Below are positions 22,478 through 30,163 of a stretch of 34,065 bases of DNA, one piece after another. Position numbers and translations under genes: made by a program. Positions within the stretch are counted from its first letter, which is position 1, and the number at the start of each line of letters is the position of its first letter. Origin of the DNA: Microtetraspora glauca (GTDB lineage Bacteria > Actinomycetota > Actinomycetes > Streptomycetales > Streptomycetaceae); NCBI GenBank assembly GCA_000721275.1, contig JOFO01000068.1, positions 1 to 34,065 of the forward strand. Reading direction: 5' to 3'. Below the pieces are notes generated by a model that was given only the letters and a program-made list of their open reading frames with translations, did not search any database and was not told the origin of the DNA.

Positions 22478-25400
22478 TCAGGGCGCGGGCCGCACCGCCG
22501 CCCGGGCGTCCGGCGTCCGGGCCGGCGGCACCGCGGCGGCCGGCGCGCCCGCCTCCGGCGGCAGCACGGCGTCGAGCCGGCGCCGCTGCTCCTCGTCCAG
22601 CGGGTGGGCGCGGAGCGGGCCGAGGACCGCGTCGGCGCCGTACAGCGCGAAGGTCTCGGCGGTGCCGTCGCCGTGCTGTTCCAGCCACCGCAGCGACCAC
22701 TCCACGACGCGCCGCGCCTCCGCCGCCGACAGGTCCGGCGCCGCCAGCAGCGACCGCAGCAGGAAGCGGGCGCGCCAGGCCGGCATGTGGTGGTCCAGCC
22801 ACGCCAGCGACCACGAGATCGTCCGGGCGCGCTGCGCCAGCGGCACGTTCGCGCGGACCAGCCGGGGCTCCAGGACGAAGCTGGCGTGCGGGGTGGTGGG
22901 GTCCGCCGACACCCGGGCCGTCACCAGCGCGTCGACCTCCGCGGCCCGGTCGGCCGGGAGCGCCGCGCACTCGGCGAGGACGCCCAGCATGCACCACGCC
23001 TGCTCCGTCTCCTGCCGCGCGATCCACCGCAGCGCGTAGTCCGCCAGCCGTCCCGTCTGCTCCTCGCTCAGGTCCGCCATGGTGAGCAGCGACCGCAGGG
23101 TGCGGTGCAGCTTGCGGGAGTGGCCGTGGTTCTCCAGCCACACGAGGGCCGTGTCCAGGAACGCGTCGAGTTCCGCCGCCCCCATCCGGCCGTGCTCGGC
23201 GAGCGCGACGAGCAGCCGCCGGGCCGCGCGGCTGGTCCGGTGGCTGCGCAGCCACTCCATGGCCCGCGGCAGCACCCACTCCCACTCGCCGTCCGTCAGG
23301 TTGCCGCGCGCCACCAGCGGTGTGAGGACGAACCCGGCCTCCGTCATCGCGTGGTGGCGGGCGAGCCAGACGCGGGTGATCGCGACGGCGTCCCGGACCC
23401 GGGGCTCCGCCAGCCGCGGGCACTCCAGGAGCCGTTCCGCGAGGAAGCGCGCCTCGACGGCCGCCGCCCGGTGCCGCAGCCAGCCGAGGGCCAGCAGGGC
23501 GCTGTCGTCGAGCTGCCGCTCGTCCAGCCCCGGGTGGGTGAGGAGCAGGTCCAGCACGTACCGGGCACGGGACTGCTCCTCGTACGTCACCAGCCAGCGC
23601 AGGCTGTACGTGACCACCGCGTCGAGCTGTGCGTCGGTCAGGCCCGGCGTCTTCAGCAGCGCCTGGACGAGGTGGGTGGCGGTGACGTCCGAGCCGTGCC
23701 GCTCCAGCCATGCGAGGGCCGCGGCGACGACCCGGCCCGCGTACTCCTCGGCCGGCTCCGCGTCCTGGAGCGCGGGCTGCCGGAGCACGGTGGTCAGCAG
23801 GTGCAGCGCCTCCCGTTCGGCGGCGTTCCGTTCCAGCCACTCCGCGGCGCGGGCGAGGTCCCGCAGCCGCTCCTCGCCGGTGCGCGCCGGGTGGTCCTCC
23901 AGGGCCCCGCGGAGCTGCTGCACCTCCCGCCGGAGGGCGGGGTCCTGCCGCTCCCTCAGCTCGGCGAGGGCGGCGGCCCGCGCGCGCTGCCCGGCGGTGA
24001 GGCCGGTGCGCCGCAGCAGCTCCGGCAGCAGCTGGTCGGTCCCGCTGCCCGGGCAGTGCCGCTCCAGCCAGGCCAGGCCCTCCTCCACGCCGGTCTCCGC
24101 CTCCGCCGCCGTGAGGTCGTCGCGGGCGAGGAGCGCGCCCAGCAGGGAGCCCGCGATCTTCTGCCGCCGGTGCAGTTCCAGCCAGCGGGTCGTGTACCGG
24201 ACGGCGGACCGCACGTCGGCGGGCCGGAGTTCGCCGCGGCGGAGCAGGGGGCGCAGGACCCGGTCCGCCATGTCGGCGGGGTGGTGCGGGCGCAGCCAGG
24301 CGAGCGCCGCGGCGATGCCCTGCTCCGCCTGGGCGCCGCCGAGGTCGGGCCGGGCGAGCAGGCCGGGCAGGACGTAGCTGGCGTCCTTGGCCTCCTGGTG
24401 CCCGGCCAGCCAGCCGAGGGCGAGGACGACGGCCCGGCCGGCCTCGTACGGGGGCAGGTCCGGCCGCCCGAGCAGGTGCTGGAGGACGAACCCGGCCGCC
24501 GCCTTGTGCCCGTGGAGTTCCAGCCAGGACGTCGCCGCCCCTATGGCCACCCGGGCCTGTTCCTCGGCGAGGTCGCCCCGGGACAGCAGCTCGGACAGCA
24601 TGAAGCTGGCGTCCTCCTCCTCGGCGTGCGCCTCCAGCCAGGCGACGCCGAAGCCCGTCACGAGGCCCCGGCCCTCGGGGGTGAGGTCGTCGCCCTCCAG
24701 GAGCCGGCGGATGAGGAAGTCGGGGCCCTCCGCGCCGGCGTGGGCCTTCAGCCAGGCGACGCCGAAACCGGCCACGGTCCCCCGCTCCGCCGGCGTGAGG
24801 TCGTCGCCTTCGAGGAGCCGGCGGATGAGGAAGTCGGCGTCGTTCTCGACGGCGTGCGCCTCCAGCCACCGCAGGGCGTGGTCGACGGCCTGCCGGAGCT
24901 GCGGCCTGCCCGCTCCCCGCAGGCCCAGCACCGGGTGCAGCACCCGGTTGGCGTGCCGGGTGCCGCCGTGGTGCTCCAGCCATTCGAGGGCCAGCGTGGC
25001 GGCGTAGCGGATCTCCTCGCGCGGCAGGTCGGGGTGTTCGAGCAGGGCGACGACGACCTTGGACGAGATCTCCAGGCCGATGTGGCGGCCCACCCAGGCG
25101 TACGACGCGGCGATCACCCGGCGCACCTCGTCACCGGTCAGGTCCCGGCGGACCAGCAGCGGGTGGAGGATCATCCCGGCCTGCCGGGCGGCCATCGCGT
25201 TCTCGCACCAGTGCAGGGCGGCGGGGACGGCCTTCCGCACCTGCGGCGGGGTCAGGTCGCCGCGGCCCACCAGGGCGCACAGCACGAAGTGGGCCTCGCG
25301 GGACCGGCCGTGGAGCTTGATCCAGCCGATCGCGTTCTCCAGCGACGGGCCGGGCCCGTCGGGGAGGTCGGTCCTGCTGAGCAGCGGGCCCAGGACGTAA

Positions 25401-27736
25401 CTGGCGTCCTGGCGCCAGCCGTACGCGTCGAGCCAGCGCAGCGCCGTGGGGACGAGCAGCGCCGCGCTGTCGGCGGGCAGCCGCGACAGGCCGCTGTGGA
25501 GCAGGTGGCGGGCGTCGGCGTGGTCGCCGTACTCGTCGAGCCACGGTCCCGCGATCTCCTGCCAGTTCCGCACGGCCGCCTGCGACCAGGGCGGCCCGTA
25601 GACGAGGGCGCCGAGGGCGTAGCCGCCGGTGTCGGCGTCGCGGCGCATGGCGTCGCCGATGGCGGCGGCGTTCTCGGTGAACCAGCGGTCGAGGAGCTCC
25701 GACACGGCGTCCCGGGGGCGGGGCGCCAGGTCGTTCATCAGCCGGGCCAGGTTGGTCGCGTACCGCCCGAGCGTCCGGGGGCCGGTGAGCGAGGCGTCCA
25801 GCAGCGACGAGGTGCCACGGCGGTCCGGGGCCCGGGAGCCGGACGGCAGGATCACGGACTCGACGAGCTGGTCGCAGACGATGTCGTGGGCGGTGGTGAC
25901 CATGTCGGCCGGGCCGGTGCGCTGCAGCCAGCCCAGGTCGAGCAGGGTCTCCACGACCTCCTCGGCCTCCGGTGCGTCCTCGCGCGCCCGGGGCAGCGCG
26001 GCCTGCGCGGCGGCGACCACCTCGGCGTACCGCTGCGGGCAGGCGGCGGCCGCCGCCGCGGCGGCCACCAGCAGTTCGGACGCCGGGACCTGCTGGAAGG
26101 CGGTCGCCCGGCCGGCCGCCCGCTCGCTCCGGGCGACGCCGAGGTCGTCCTCCTCCAGCCGGCTCCGCAGCCACGTGGACAGCTCGCCGCTGGCCCGCAG
26201 CCCCGCGAGGTCCCGCAGGCTGCCGTCCTCGAACCGGCGCTCCACCTCGCGGGCGATCAGCAGCGCGATGACCGGGCGGTGGCCGCAGATCTCCCACATC
26301 CGGTCCATGCCGAGCCGGTCGACGGCGGTGGGCGCCAGGCGGGTCAGCGCCTGCTCCGCCACCCGCCGCTGGAACTCCTCGTCCTGCCGCAGCTCGACCT
26401 CGTCGAACAGCTCGTACAGGTGGAGTTCGTCGCTCTTGCGCAGCCAGCCGGGGCGGCCCGTGGCGAGGAAGGCGACCTTGACGCCCTGGAGGCGGGCCGC
26501 CGGCAGCAGCTGGTACCGGAGGGTGGTGAGGTCGAGCCGGGGGTCGTCGGGCCTGAGGTAGTGGTTGAGGTAGTCCATCACCACCAGGGCGGGGGTGTCG
26601 GCGGCCAGGACCTCGTCGACGATCTCGGCGGTCACCGACTCCTTCCCGCCGGGGCGCAGGTGCAGCACCCGCCAGTTCTCGGCGAGCGCCACCCGCCCCA
26701 CTTCGAGGACCGTGCGGGTCTTGCCGGTGCCGGCCGCGCCGGTCAGCAGCACGCCCCGGTCGTCGGAGGCGCGCAGTCGGCCGAAGAGCCGGGTGGGCTC
26801 GGTCTCGTGGTCGTGCCCGGGCGACACGTACGGCAGGCATTCGGGGGTGAGGTTCCGCTCGAAGCCGCCGAGCCCGCCGACGAAGCTCTCCTGGGGGACC
26901 ACCGATCCCAGACCGGCGCGCCCGGTCGGCGCGGGCCGGCCGGCGGGCTCCGCGGCGGGGGCCTTCTCGCCGGTGAAGGCAGGGTTGCGGGCGAGCCGGA
27001 TCCGGCGGCCCTCGCCGACGGCCGCGATGCGTGGCTCCGGCACCTCCTTGCCGCCCTCCACGCGGTTCGCCAGCCGCGACCGGAGGACGGTCAGGACGTC
27101 GCCGGTCGTCAGATGGCGCTGCTCCTCGCCCCGCCGCCCGTCGCCGAGCGGCCCGGTGATGCCGTCCCGGAGCACGTCCACCAGGGCGAGGGTGAACACG
27201 CTGCCGTCCGGGGTGCACAGCGACTCCTCGGTCGCCGCGGCCGAGGTGAGGACGCAGGCGCCCTCGATGCCGAACTCGTCGCCGTCCGGCTCCTCGTCGC
27301 CGCCCATCCCGACGGCGTATCCGCTGTAGCAGCAGTCGATGACGACGACCTTGTGCCGGGCGAGCGAGAGGTCGACGCACTCCCGGATCTCGTTGTAGTC
27401 GATCGAGTGGAACTTCCGCCCGAGGCTGGACCCCTTCGTCGCGAGGAGCAGCCCGTCCCCGTTCCGCGGGTGGTGGCCGTGGCCGGCGTAGTAGACCAGC
27501 AGCAGGTCGGACGCTTCTTCGCCGGCGGTGGCCACGGCGGTGAGGAACCGCTGCCGGTCGCAGTCGGCGGGGAGGATCGCGCAGTCCGCCTGCCGGAGCA
27601 GCCCCCGCTCCGGGTGGGTCAGCTGCTCGACGAGCCCGGGGACGTTCCTGGCGACGCCCTTGAGCGGGGGGAAGCCGTCGAACGTGTCGACGCCGAGGAA
27701 GACCGCCCGGGAGGCGAGGGCGGCCGGCTCACTCAC
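22478..27736 (-). CDS. Caspase-like protease / STAND-AAA NTPase / 38-residue helical-repeat protein (1752 aa)
   Basis: A very large protein with the layout of a bacterial conflict effector. Residues about 8-250 form a caspase-like (C14) protease: AVFLGVDTFDGFPPLKGVARN at the start, catalytic His86 in VYYAGHGHH and catalytic Cys136 in VVVIDCCYSGY. A Pro/Ala linker follows. A P-loop NTPase spans about 310-620, with Walker A GAAGTGKT (333-340), Walker B LVVMDY (Asp388) and a downstream FLATGRPGW that fits the sensor/arginine strand of STAND ATPases. Residues about 722-1725 are some 25 tandem copies of a 38-residue two-helix repeat, the likely sensor or oligomer scaffold. The likely logic is ligand sensing by the repeats, NTP-driven assembly and protease activation, by analogy with animal and plant death NTPases; this is inference. 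Start GTG 27736 overlaps the EACC1 stop (GTGA). No transmembrane segment is seen. Confidence 0.85.
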   Translation of the reverse strand: MSEPAALASRAVFLGVDTFDGFPPLKGVARNVPGLVEQLTHPERGLLRQADCAILPADCDRQRFLTAVATAGEEASDLLLVYYAGHGHHPRNGDGLLLATKGSSLGRKFHSIDYNEIRECVDLSLARHKVVVIDCCYSGYAVGMGGDEEPDGDEFGIEGACVLTSAAATEESLCTPDGSVFTLALVDVLRDGITGPLGDGRRGEEQRHLTTGDVLTVLRSRLANRVEGGKEVPEPRIAAVGEGRRIRLARNPAFTGEKAPAAEPAGRPAPTGRAGLGSVVPQESFVGGLGGFERNLTPECLPYVSPGHDHETEPTRLFGRLRASDDRGVLLTGAAGTGKTRTVLEVGRVALAENWRVLHLRPGGKESVTAEIVDEVLAADTPALVVMDYLNHYLRPDDPRLDLTTLRYQLLPAARLQGVKVAFLATGRPGWLRKSDELHLYELFDEVELRQDEEFQRRVAEQALTRLAPTAVDRLGMDRMWEICGHRPVIALLIAREVERRFEDGSLRDLAGLRASGELSTWLRSRLEEDDLGVARSERAAGRATAFQQVPASELLVAAAAAAAACPQRYAEVVAAAQAALPRAREDAPEAEEVVETLLDLGWLQRTGPADMVTTAHDIVCDQLVESVILPSGSRAPDRRGTSSLLDASLTGPRTLGRYATNLARLMNDLAPRPRDAVSELLDRWFTENAAAIGDAMRRDADTGGYALGALVYGPPWSQAAVRNWQEIAGPWLDEYGDHADARHLLHSGLSRLPADSAALLVPTALRWLDAYGWRQDASYVLGPLLSRTDLPDGPGPSLENAIGWIKLHGRSREAHFVLCALVGRGDLTPPQVRKAVPAALHWCENAMAARQAGMILHPLLVRRDLTGDEVRRVIAASYAWVGRHIGLEISSKVVVALLEHPDLPREEIRYAATLALEWLEHHGGTRHANRVLHPVLGLRGAGRPQLRQAVDHALRWLEAHAVENDADFLIRRLLEGDDLTPAERGTVAGFGVAWLKAHAGAEGPDFLIRRLLEGDDLTPEGRGLVTGFGVAWLEAHAEEEDASFMLSELLSRGDLAEEQARVAIGAATSWLELHGHKAAAGFVLQHLLGRPDLPPYEAGRAVVLALGWLAGHQEAKDASYVLPGLLARPDLGGAQAEQGIAAALAWLRPHHPADMADRVLRPLLRRGELRPADVRSAVRYTTRWLELHRRQKIAGSLLGALLARDDLTAAEAETGVEEGLAWLERHCPGSGTDQLLPELLRRTGLTAGQRARAAALAELRERQDPALRREVQQLRGALEDHPARTGEERLRDLARAAEWLERNAAEREALHLLTTVLRQPALQDAEPAEEYAGRVVAAALAWLERHGSDVTATHLVQALLKTPGLTDAQLDAVVTYSLRWLVTYEEQSRARYVLDLLLTHPGLDERQLDDSALLALGWLRHRAAAVEARFLAERLLECPRLAEPRVRDAVAITRVWLARHHAMTEAGFVLTPLVARGNLTDGEWEWVLPRAMEWLRSHRTSRAARRLLVALAEHGRMGAAELDAFLDTALVWLENHGHSRKLHRTLRSLLTMADLSEEQTGRLADYALRWIARQETEQAWCMLGVLAECAALPADRAAEVDALVTARVSADPTTPHASFVLEPRLVRANVPLAQRARTISWSLAWLDHHMPAWRARFLLRSLLAAPDLSAAEARRVVEWSLRWLEQHGDGTAETFALYGADAVLGPLRAHPLDEEQRRRLDAVLPPEAGAPAAAVPPARTPDARAAVRPAP
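22564..25573 (-). repeat. About 25 tandem 114-bp (38-codon) repeats inside the caspase-NTPase gene
   Basis: The repeat consensus is helix A xxxALxWLExH, then a turn, helix B AxFVLxPLLxRxDL and TxxE into the next copy. Most copies are exactly 38 residues. One copy, near residues 1185-1225, is degenerate. Copies six and seven (about 24640-24860) share FLIRRLLEGDDLTP and GFGVAWL almost identically in DNA as well, a sign of recent unit duplication. Confidence 0.85.
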
Positions 27737-28167
27737 GACGCGCCGTCGCCGGCGCCGATGCCGGTACCCGCGCCTGTACCCGGCAGCCCGGTCTCCGTGC
27801 CGGTGTCCGCGCCCTGCCCGCCGCCCGCCCCGCCGCCCGCCGCCTCCAGCCGGCGCAGCAGGTCCGCCAGCTGCTCCGCGTCGAGGTGCCCGATGTCGAC
27901 GGTCGTGGCGCCGAAGGCCAGCGTGCGCGCGCCCCGGTTGTCCGCCCGGCCCCGCGCGAGCCGCCAGGCGGCGTAGCCGACCGCGAAGTTCGCGATGTCG
28001 CCGGCGGTCCCCAGGACGATCTCCAGGGCGTCCATCGCGCCCATGGTCGGTCCGGGCGTGGAGACGGGGGTGACGGACAGCCGCCGCGCCTTCGGATGGC
28101 GGGCCAGCCAGTCCTGAAGCTCCGTCAACGCCTGCTTGTCGTCACCGCTTTCGACGCGAACGCGCAT
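27733..28167 (-). CDS. EACC1-like effector-associated constant component (144 aa)
   Basis: A small protein that in actinobacteria is encoded immediately upstream of caspase- or NTPase-containing conflict effectors; its molecular role is unknown. The N-terminus VRVESGDDKQALTELQDWL forms a strand and helix. PGPTMGAMDALEIVLG and a long hydrophobic helix NFAVGYAAWRLARGRAD follow. Then ARTLAFGATTVDIGHLDAEQ and LADLLRRLEAA close the conserved part. These match the EACC1 pattern (short RVSV-type strands, one hydrophobic helix, a leucine-rich end helix). The last ~35 residues are an unusual Gly/Thr/Ala tail (GGGAGGGQGADTGTETGLPG onward). The ATG at 28167 is preceded by GAGGGG; the open frame upstream of it is not coding. 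Its TGA overlaps the GTG of the caspase gene by 4 bases, so the two products are made together. Confidence 0.78.
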   Translation of the reverse strand: MRVRVESGDDKQALTELQDWLARHPKARRLSVTPVSTPGPTMGAMDALEIVLGTAGDIANFAVGYAAWRLARGRADNRGARTLAFGATTVDIGHLDAEQLADLLRRLEAAGGGAGGGQGADTGTETGLPGTGAGTGIGAGDGAS

Positions 28168-28415
28168 CGCCAGGTCCCCTCGCCCGTACGTGAACAGGAC
28201 GTCGATGGTAGCGGTGACCACGGACCCCCCGGACCGCCCGCGCCCCCGGTGGCCGGTTCTCGCCGGGGCGCGCGGGGGCGCGGTCGCGCGACGGCGGCGC
28301 GCGCCCGCCCGCGCGTGGGCCAGTCGGGCGAGCCCCGCGGCAGCCTCCCGGGGCGCGGCGGCGGTCACGGGCAGTATCGAGGGGCCCATCCCCCCGTCCC
28401 CGCTGGAGGAACGCG

Positions 28416-28850
28416 ATGTCGGAGCAGGACCGGATCGTCAGGCTGTACGCGAAGGGGGCCCCGGTCGGGGTCCACGAGGGAAGGCTGGTCGGCTTCCCCG
28501 CCGACGACCACCGCACGGCGGAGTGGGCGGTCGGCGAGGCGGACGGCGGCTTCCGCCTCACCGTCAAGGGCACCGAGGACACCGTCACCGCCGCCGGCAC
28601 CGACCGCGCGCCGGTCCTGGTCCGCCCGGACACCGGCCCGGCGTCGGTCTGGCGCCTCCAGCGCGTCACCCCGGAGGGCGTCACCACGATCACCACGGCC
28701 GCCGCCCTCCGCACCGGCACCTACGTGATCACCCAGCACTGCTTCCCCCTCGGCCGCGACCTCTTCGAACCCCCCACCCCCACCCCCCGCCCCATCGTCA
28801 CCCGCACCGACGACCGCACCCCCCACTGGACCGTGGAGCTCCTGTCCTGA
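28416..28850 (+). CDS. Predicted beta-trefoil protein, possibly an I66-type protease inhibitor (144 aa)
   Basis: A soluble all-beta protein with no signal peptide. Three segments each end in a Trp-containing strand: TAEWAV (Trp37), SVWRLQRV (Trp79) and PHWTVELL (Trp138). This is the pseudo-threefold pattern of a beta-trefoil. The last unit, LRTGTYVITQHCFPLGRDLF then PIVTRTDDRTPHW, resembles bacterial members of the I66 (macrocypin/cnispin-like) inhibitor family, which have GxYxI, xVGR and a final W-x-I/V. I give this as a possibility, not a firm assignment. GGAGGA lies about 8 bases before ATG 28416. It is divergent from the EACC1 gene (248 bases between starts), so it may share control with the caspase system, or may inhibit a protease, but nothing shows this directly. 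Confidence 0.6.
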   Translation: MSEQDRIVRLYAKGAPVGVHEGRLVGFPADDHRTAEWAVGEADGGFRLTVKGTEDTVTAAGTDRAPVLVRPDTGPASVWRLQRVTPEGVTTITTAAALRTGTYVITQHCFPLGRDLFEPPTPTPRPIVTRTDDRTPHWTVELLS

Positions 28851-28877
28851 CGCCGGCGCTCCCCGCCCGCACACGAC

Positions 28878-28900
28878 GAAGGGCCCCGTGAGGGGCCCTG
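28878..28900. terminator. Hairpin terminator, one copy of a 23-bp direct repeat
   Basis: AGGGCCCC-GTGA-GGGGCCCT forms a perfect 8-bp stem at 28880-28899. It lies between the stops of two convergent genes (28850 and 28939). The full 23 bases, from GA before the stem to G after it, recur exactly at 30480-30502. Confidence 0.7.
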
Positions 28901-28938
28901 AGCGGAGCGGTCACGCGGGACCGCGCGGCGCTCCCGGG

Positions 28939-29292
28939 TCAGACGGTCTGCTCGATGCGCTCGAAGATGTCCGCGTCCGTCTCCCGCTGCCAGAGCGGCA
29001 GGTCGGACCAGTCGGCGACGTAACCGGGCTTCGGGTCGTCGAAGTGCCGGAACATCTGGGCGGTCCAGCAGATGGCGACGAACCGGCCCTTCTGCTCGCG
29101 GGTGAGCCTGGCCGCGTGCCCGCCGCTGACCTCGATGAAGTCGCGCACCTGCCCGTACACGGCGGTGGCCGCTTCGCGCTCCCACTGAGGTGTCTCGTCC
29201 CACGGCGTGACGTAGCCGGGCTTGGGCTCTCCGGGATAGTGCTTGTTCACACCGTCGATCCACGCCTCGCGGAAGATCCGGCCGTCGTTCAT
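28939..29292 (-). CDS. Small protein with duplicated PKPGY-W-x-R-E motif (117 aa)
   Basis: An unassigned cytoplasmic protein with two similar halves. One reads EPKPGYVTPWDETPQWEREA (about residues 22-41), the other DPKPGYVADWSDLPLWQRET (about 86-105), each followed by a helix (YGQVRDFIE, IFERIEQTV). The W-x-x-LP-x-W-Q-R-E-T-D-A-D-I-F part recalls short motifs common in uncharacterised streptomycete proteins. GAGAGGGA precedes the ATG at 29292. It lies 16 bases after the truncated TPR-regulator gene and may be read from what was that gene's promoter or from internal sequence. No function is proposed. Confidence 0.65.
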   Translation of the reverse strand: MNDGRIFREAWIDGVNKHYPGEPKPGYVTPWDETPQWEREAATAVYGQVRDFIEVSGGHAARLTREQKGRFVAICWTAQMFRHFDDPKPGYVADWSDLPLWQRETDADIFERIEQTV

Positions 29293-29308
29293 GCGCGTGT
29301 CCCTCTCG

Positions 29309-29820
29309 TCATGCGGTGCGCGGAAGCGCCGCGATTCGGTGATCAAGAGCCGAGACTCGGTCATCGGCCATGAGCGGGGCAAGACGCCCCCGCAGCCCGT
29401 CCAGCTTCTTGCCGATGAATCCCGAGTGCGACCGGTCGGCCAGTCCGAGTGCCTGTTCCGCGTAGTGCACGACCTGGTCGACGTCCCGCCGGTGCGCACC
29501 GAGCACGGCGAGGTCGCTCAGGACGGCGGCGCGGCGACGCAGGGACAGAGGCCGGGCCAGGGCCTCGGTGAGGGCTTCCTCGGCGAGATCGGGGCGGCCC
29601 AGCTGGAGGTAGCAGGCCCCTCTCTCCTCCGCCAGGCGGGAGCCGTCGAAGCGGAGCCAGCCGCCGTTGTGCGAAGGGGCGCCGTCGAGAGCGTGCACCT
29701 TCTCGGCTTCGTCCAGAGCCCGGTTGCACGCGTCGAGATCACCCACGGCCGCGTACGCCTGCGCCTGCGCCTGGACGGCCACGACCCAGTGAGCACCCTG
29801 CTGTCCCCGCTCGTCCTGGA
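29309..29820 (-). pseudogene. 3' fragment of an XRE/TPR-type transcriptional regulator
   Basis: Only the C-terminal TPR part of a regulator is left: WVVAVQAQAQAYAAVGDLDA, NRALDEAEKVHALDG, GGWLRFDGSRLAEERGACYL, LGRPDLAEEALTEALARP, AAVLSDLAVLGAHRRDVDQV and VSALDHRIAALPRTA. These are typical of ~400-residue streptomycete regulators with an N-terminal Cro/C1 helix-turn-helix. Here the helix-turn-helix and first repeats are missing. The reading frame stays open upstream of about 29820 but its content there no longer resembles the family, because the opposite strand carries a methyltransferase fragment. It ends with TGA at 29309. A deletion has fused the 3' ends of two genes. Confidence 0.7.
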
Positions 29821-30163
29821 GGAGTGGATGCCCGCCTTCCTCGCGCAGTTGGCCGCGCCCGGCGCACAGTTCGTGCGGGCGGCGAACGAGGACGGTTCGC
29901 CCTTGCGGTATCTGTTCGACCCGGGGAGGGAGTCGTTCGCCGAGTTCCGCGCCGACGACGACGGCTGGAGCGTCCGGCAAGGGGGTCCGGTGGCCCTGTG
30001 GGACGACGTGGAGCGGTCTCTCGTCGCCTGGCGGGACGCCGGAGCGCCCGCGATCGGCTCCGTACGGCTCCGCGTGACGCCCGCCTCCCACCAGTACCGG
30101 ATCGACGAGGCTCCTTCGCTGCGCTGGGGACCACCGGATCGTCTGACCCGTTACCCTCCGGGC
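29783..30163 (+). pseudogene. 3' fragment of a peptide/isoaspartate-type methyltransferase
   Basis: The plus strand reads STLLSPLVLEEWMPAFLAQL, FVRAANEDGSPLRYLFDPGR, FAEFRADDDGW and VRQGGPVALWDDVERSLVAW, then an end SLRWGPP. The block QGGP-LWD-VE-AW-AG-P is the C-terminal signature of streptomycete SAM methyltransferases. Relatives of these accompany ATP-grasp peptide (graspetide) maturases. The SAM-binding domain is absent and no ribosome binding site precedes the only in-frame GTG (29789), so I call it a remnant. The frame continues without a stop into the DUF6087 gene. Confidence 0.5.

Noticed and set aside
22564..25573. CRISPR array, because of many regular repeats
   Set aside because: The period is 114 bp in frame, the units diverge freely at DNA level and there are no constant repeats with unique spacers. 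It is a protein repeat region.
22604..27976. 1790-codon open frame on the plus strand opposite the caspase-NTPase gene
   Set aside because: It is a shadow of high-GC coding. The sequence is low-complexity Arg/Gly/Val/Gln without domains, while the minus strand has clear catalytic motifs and repeats.
28168..28415. Possible small gene or RNA between EACC1 and the beta-trefoil gene
   Set aside because: The GC-rich stretch has several short inverted repeats but no start with a ribosome binding site and no recognisable RNA fold. I regard it as a divergent promoter region.
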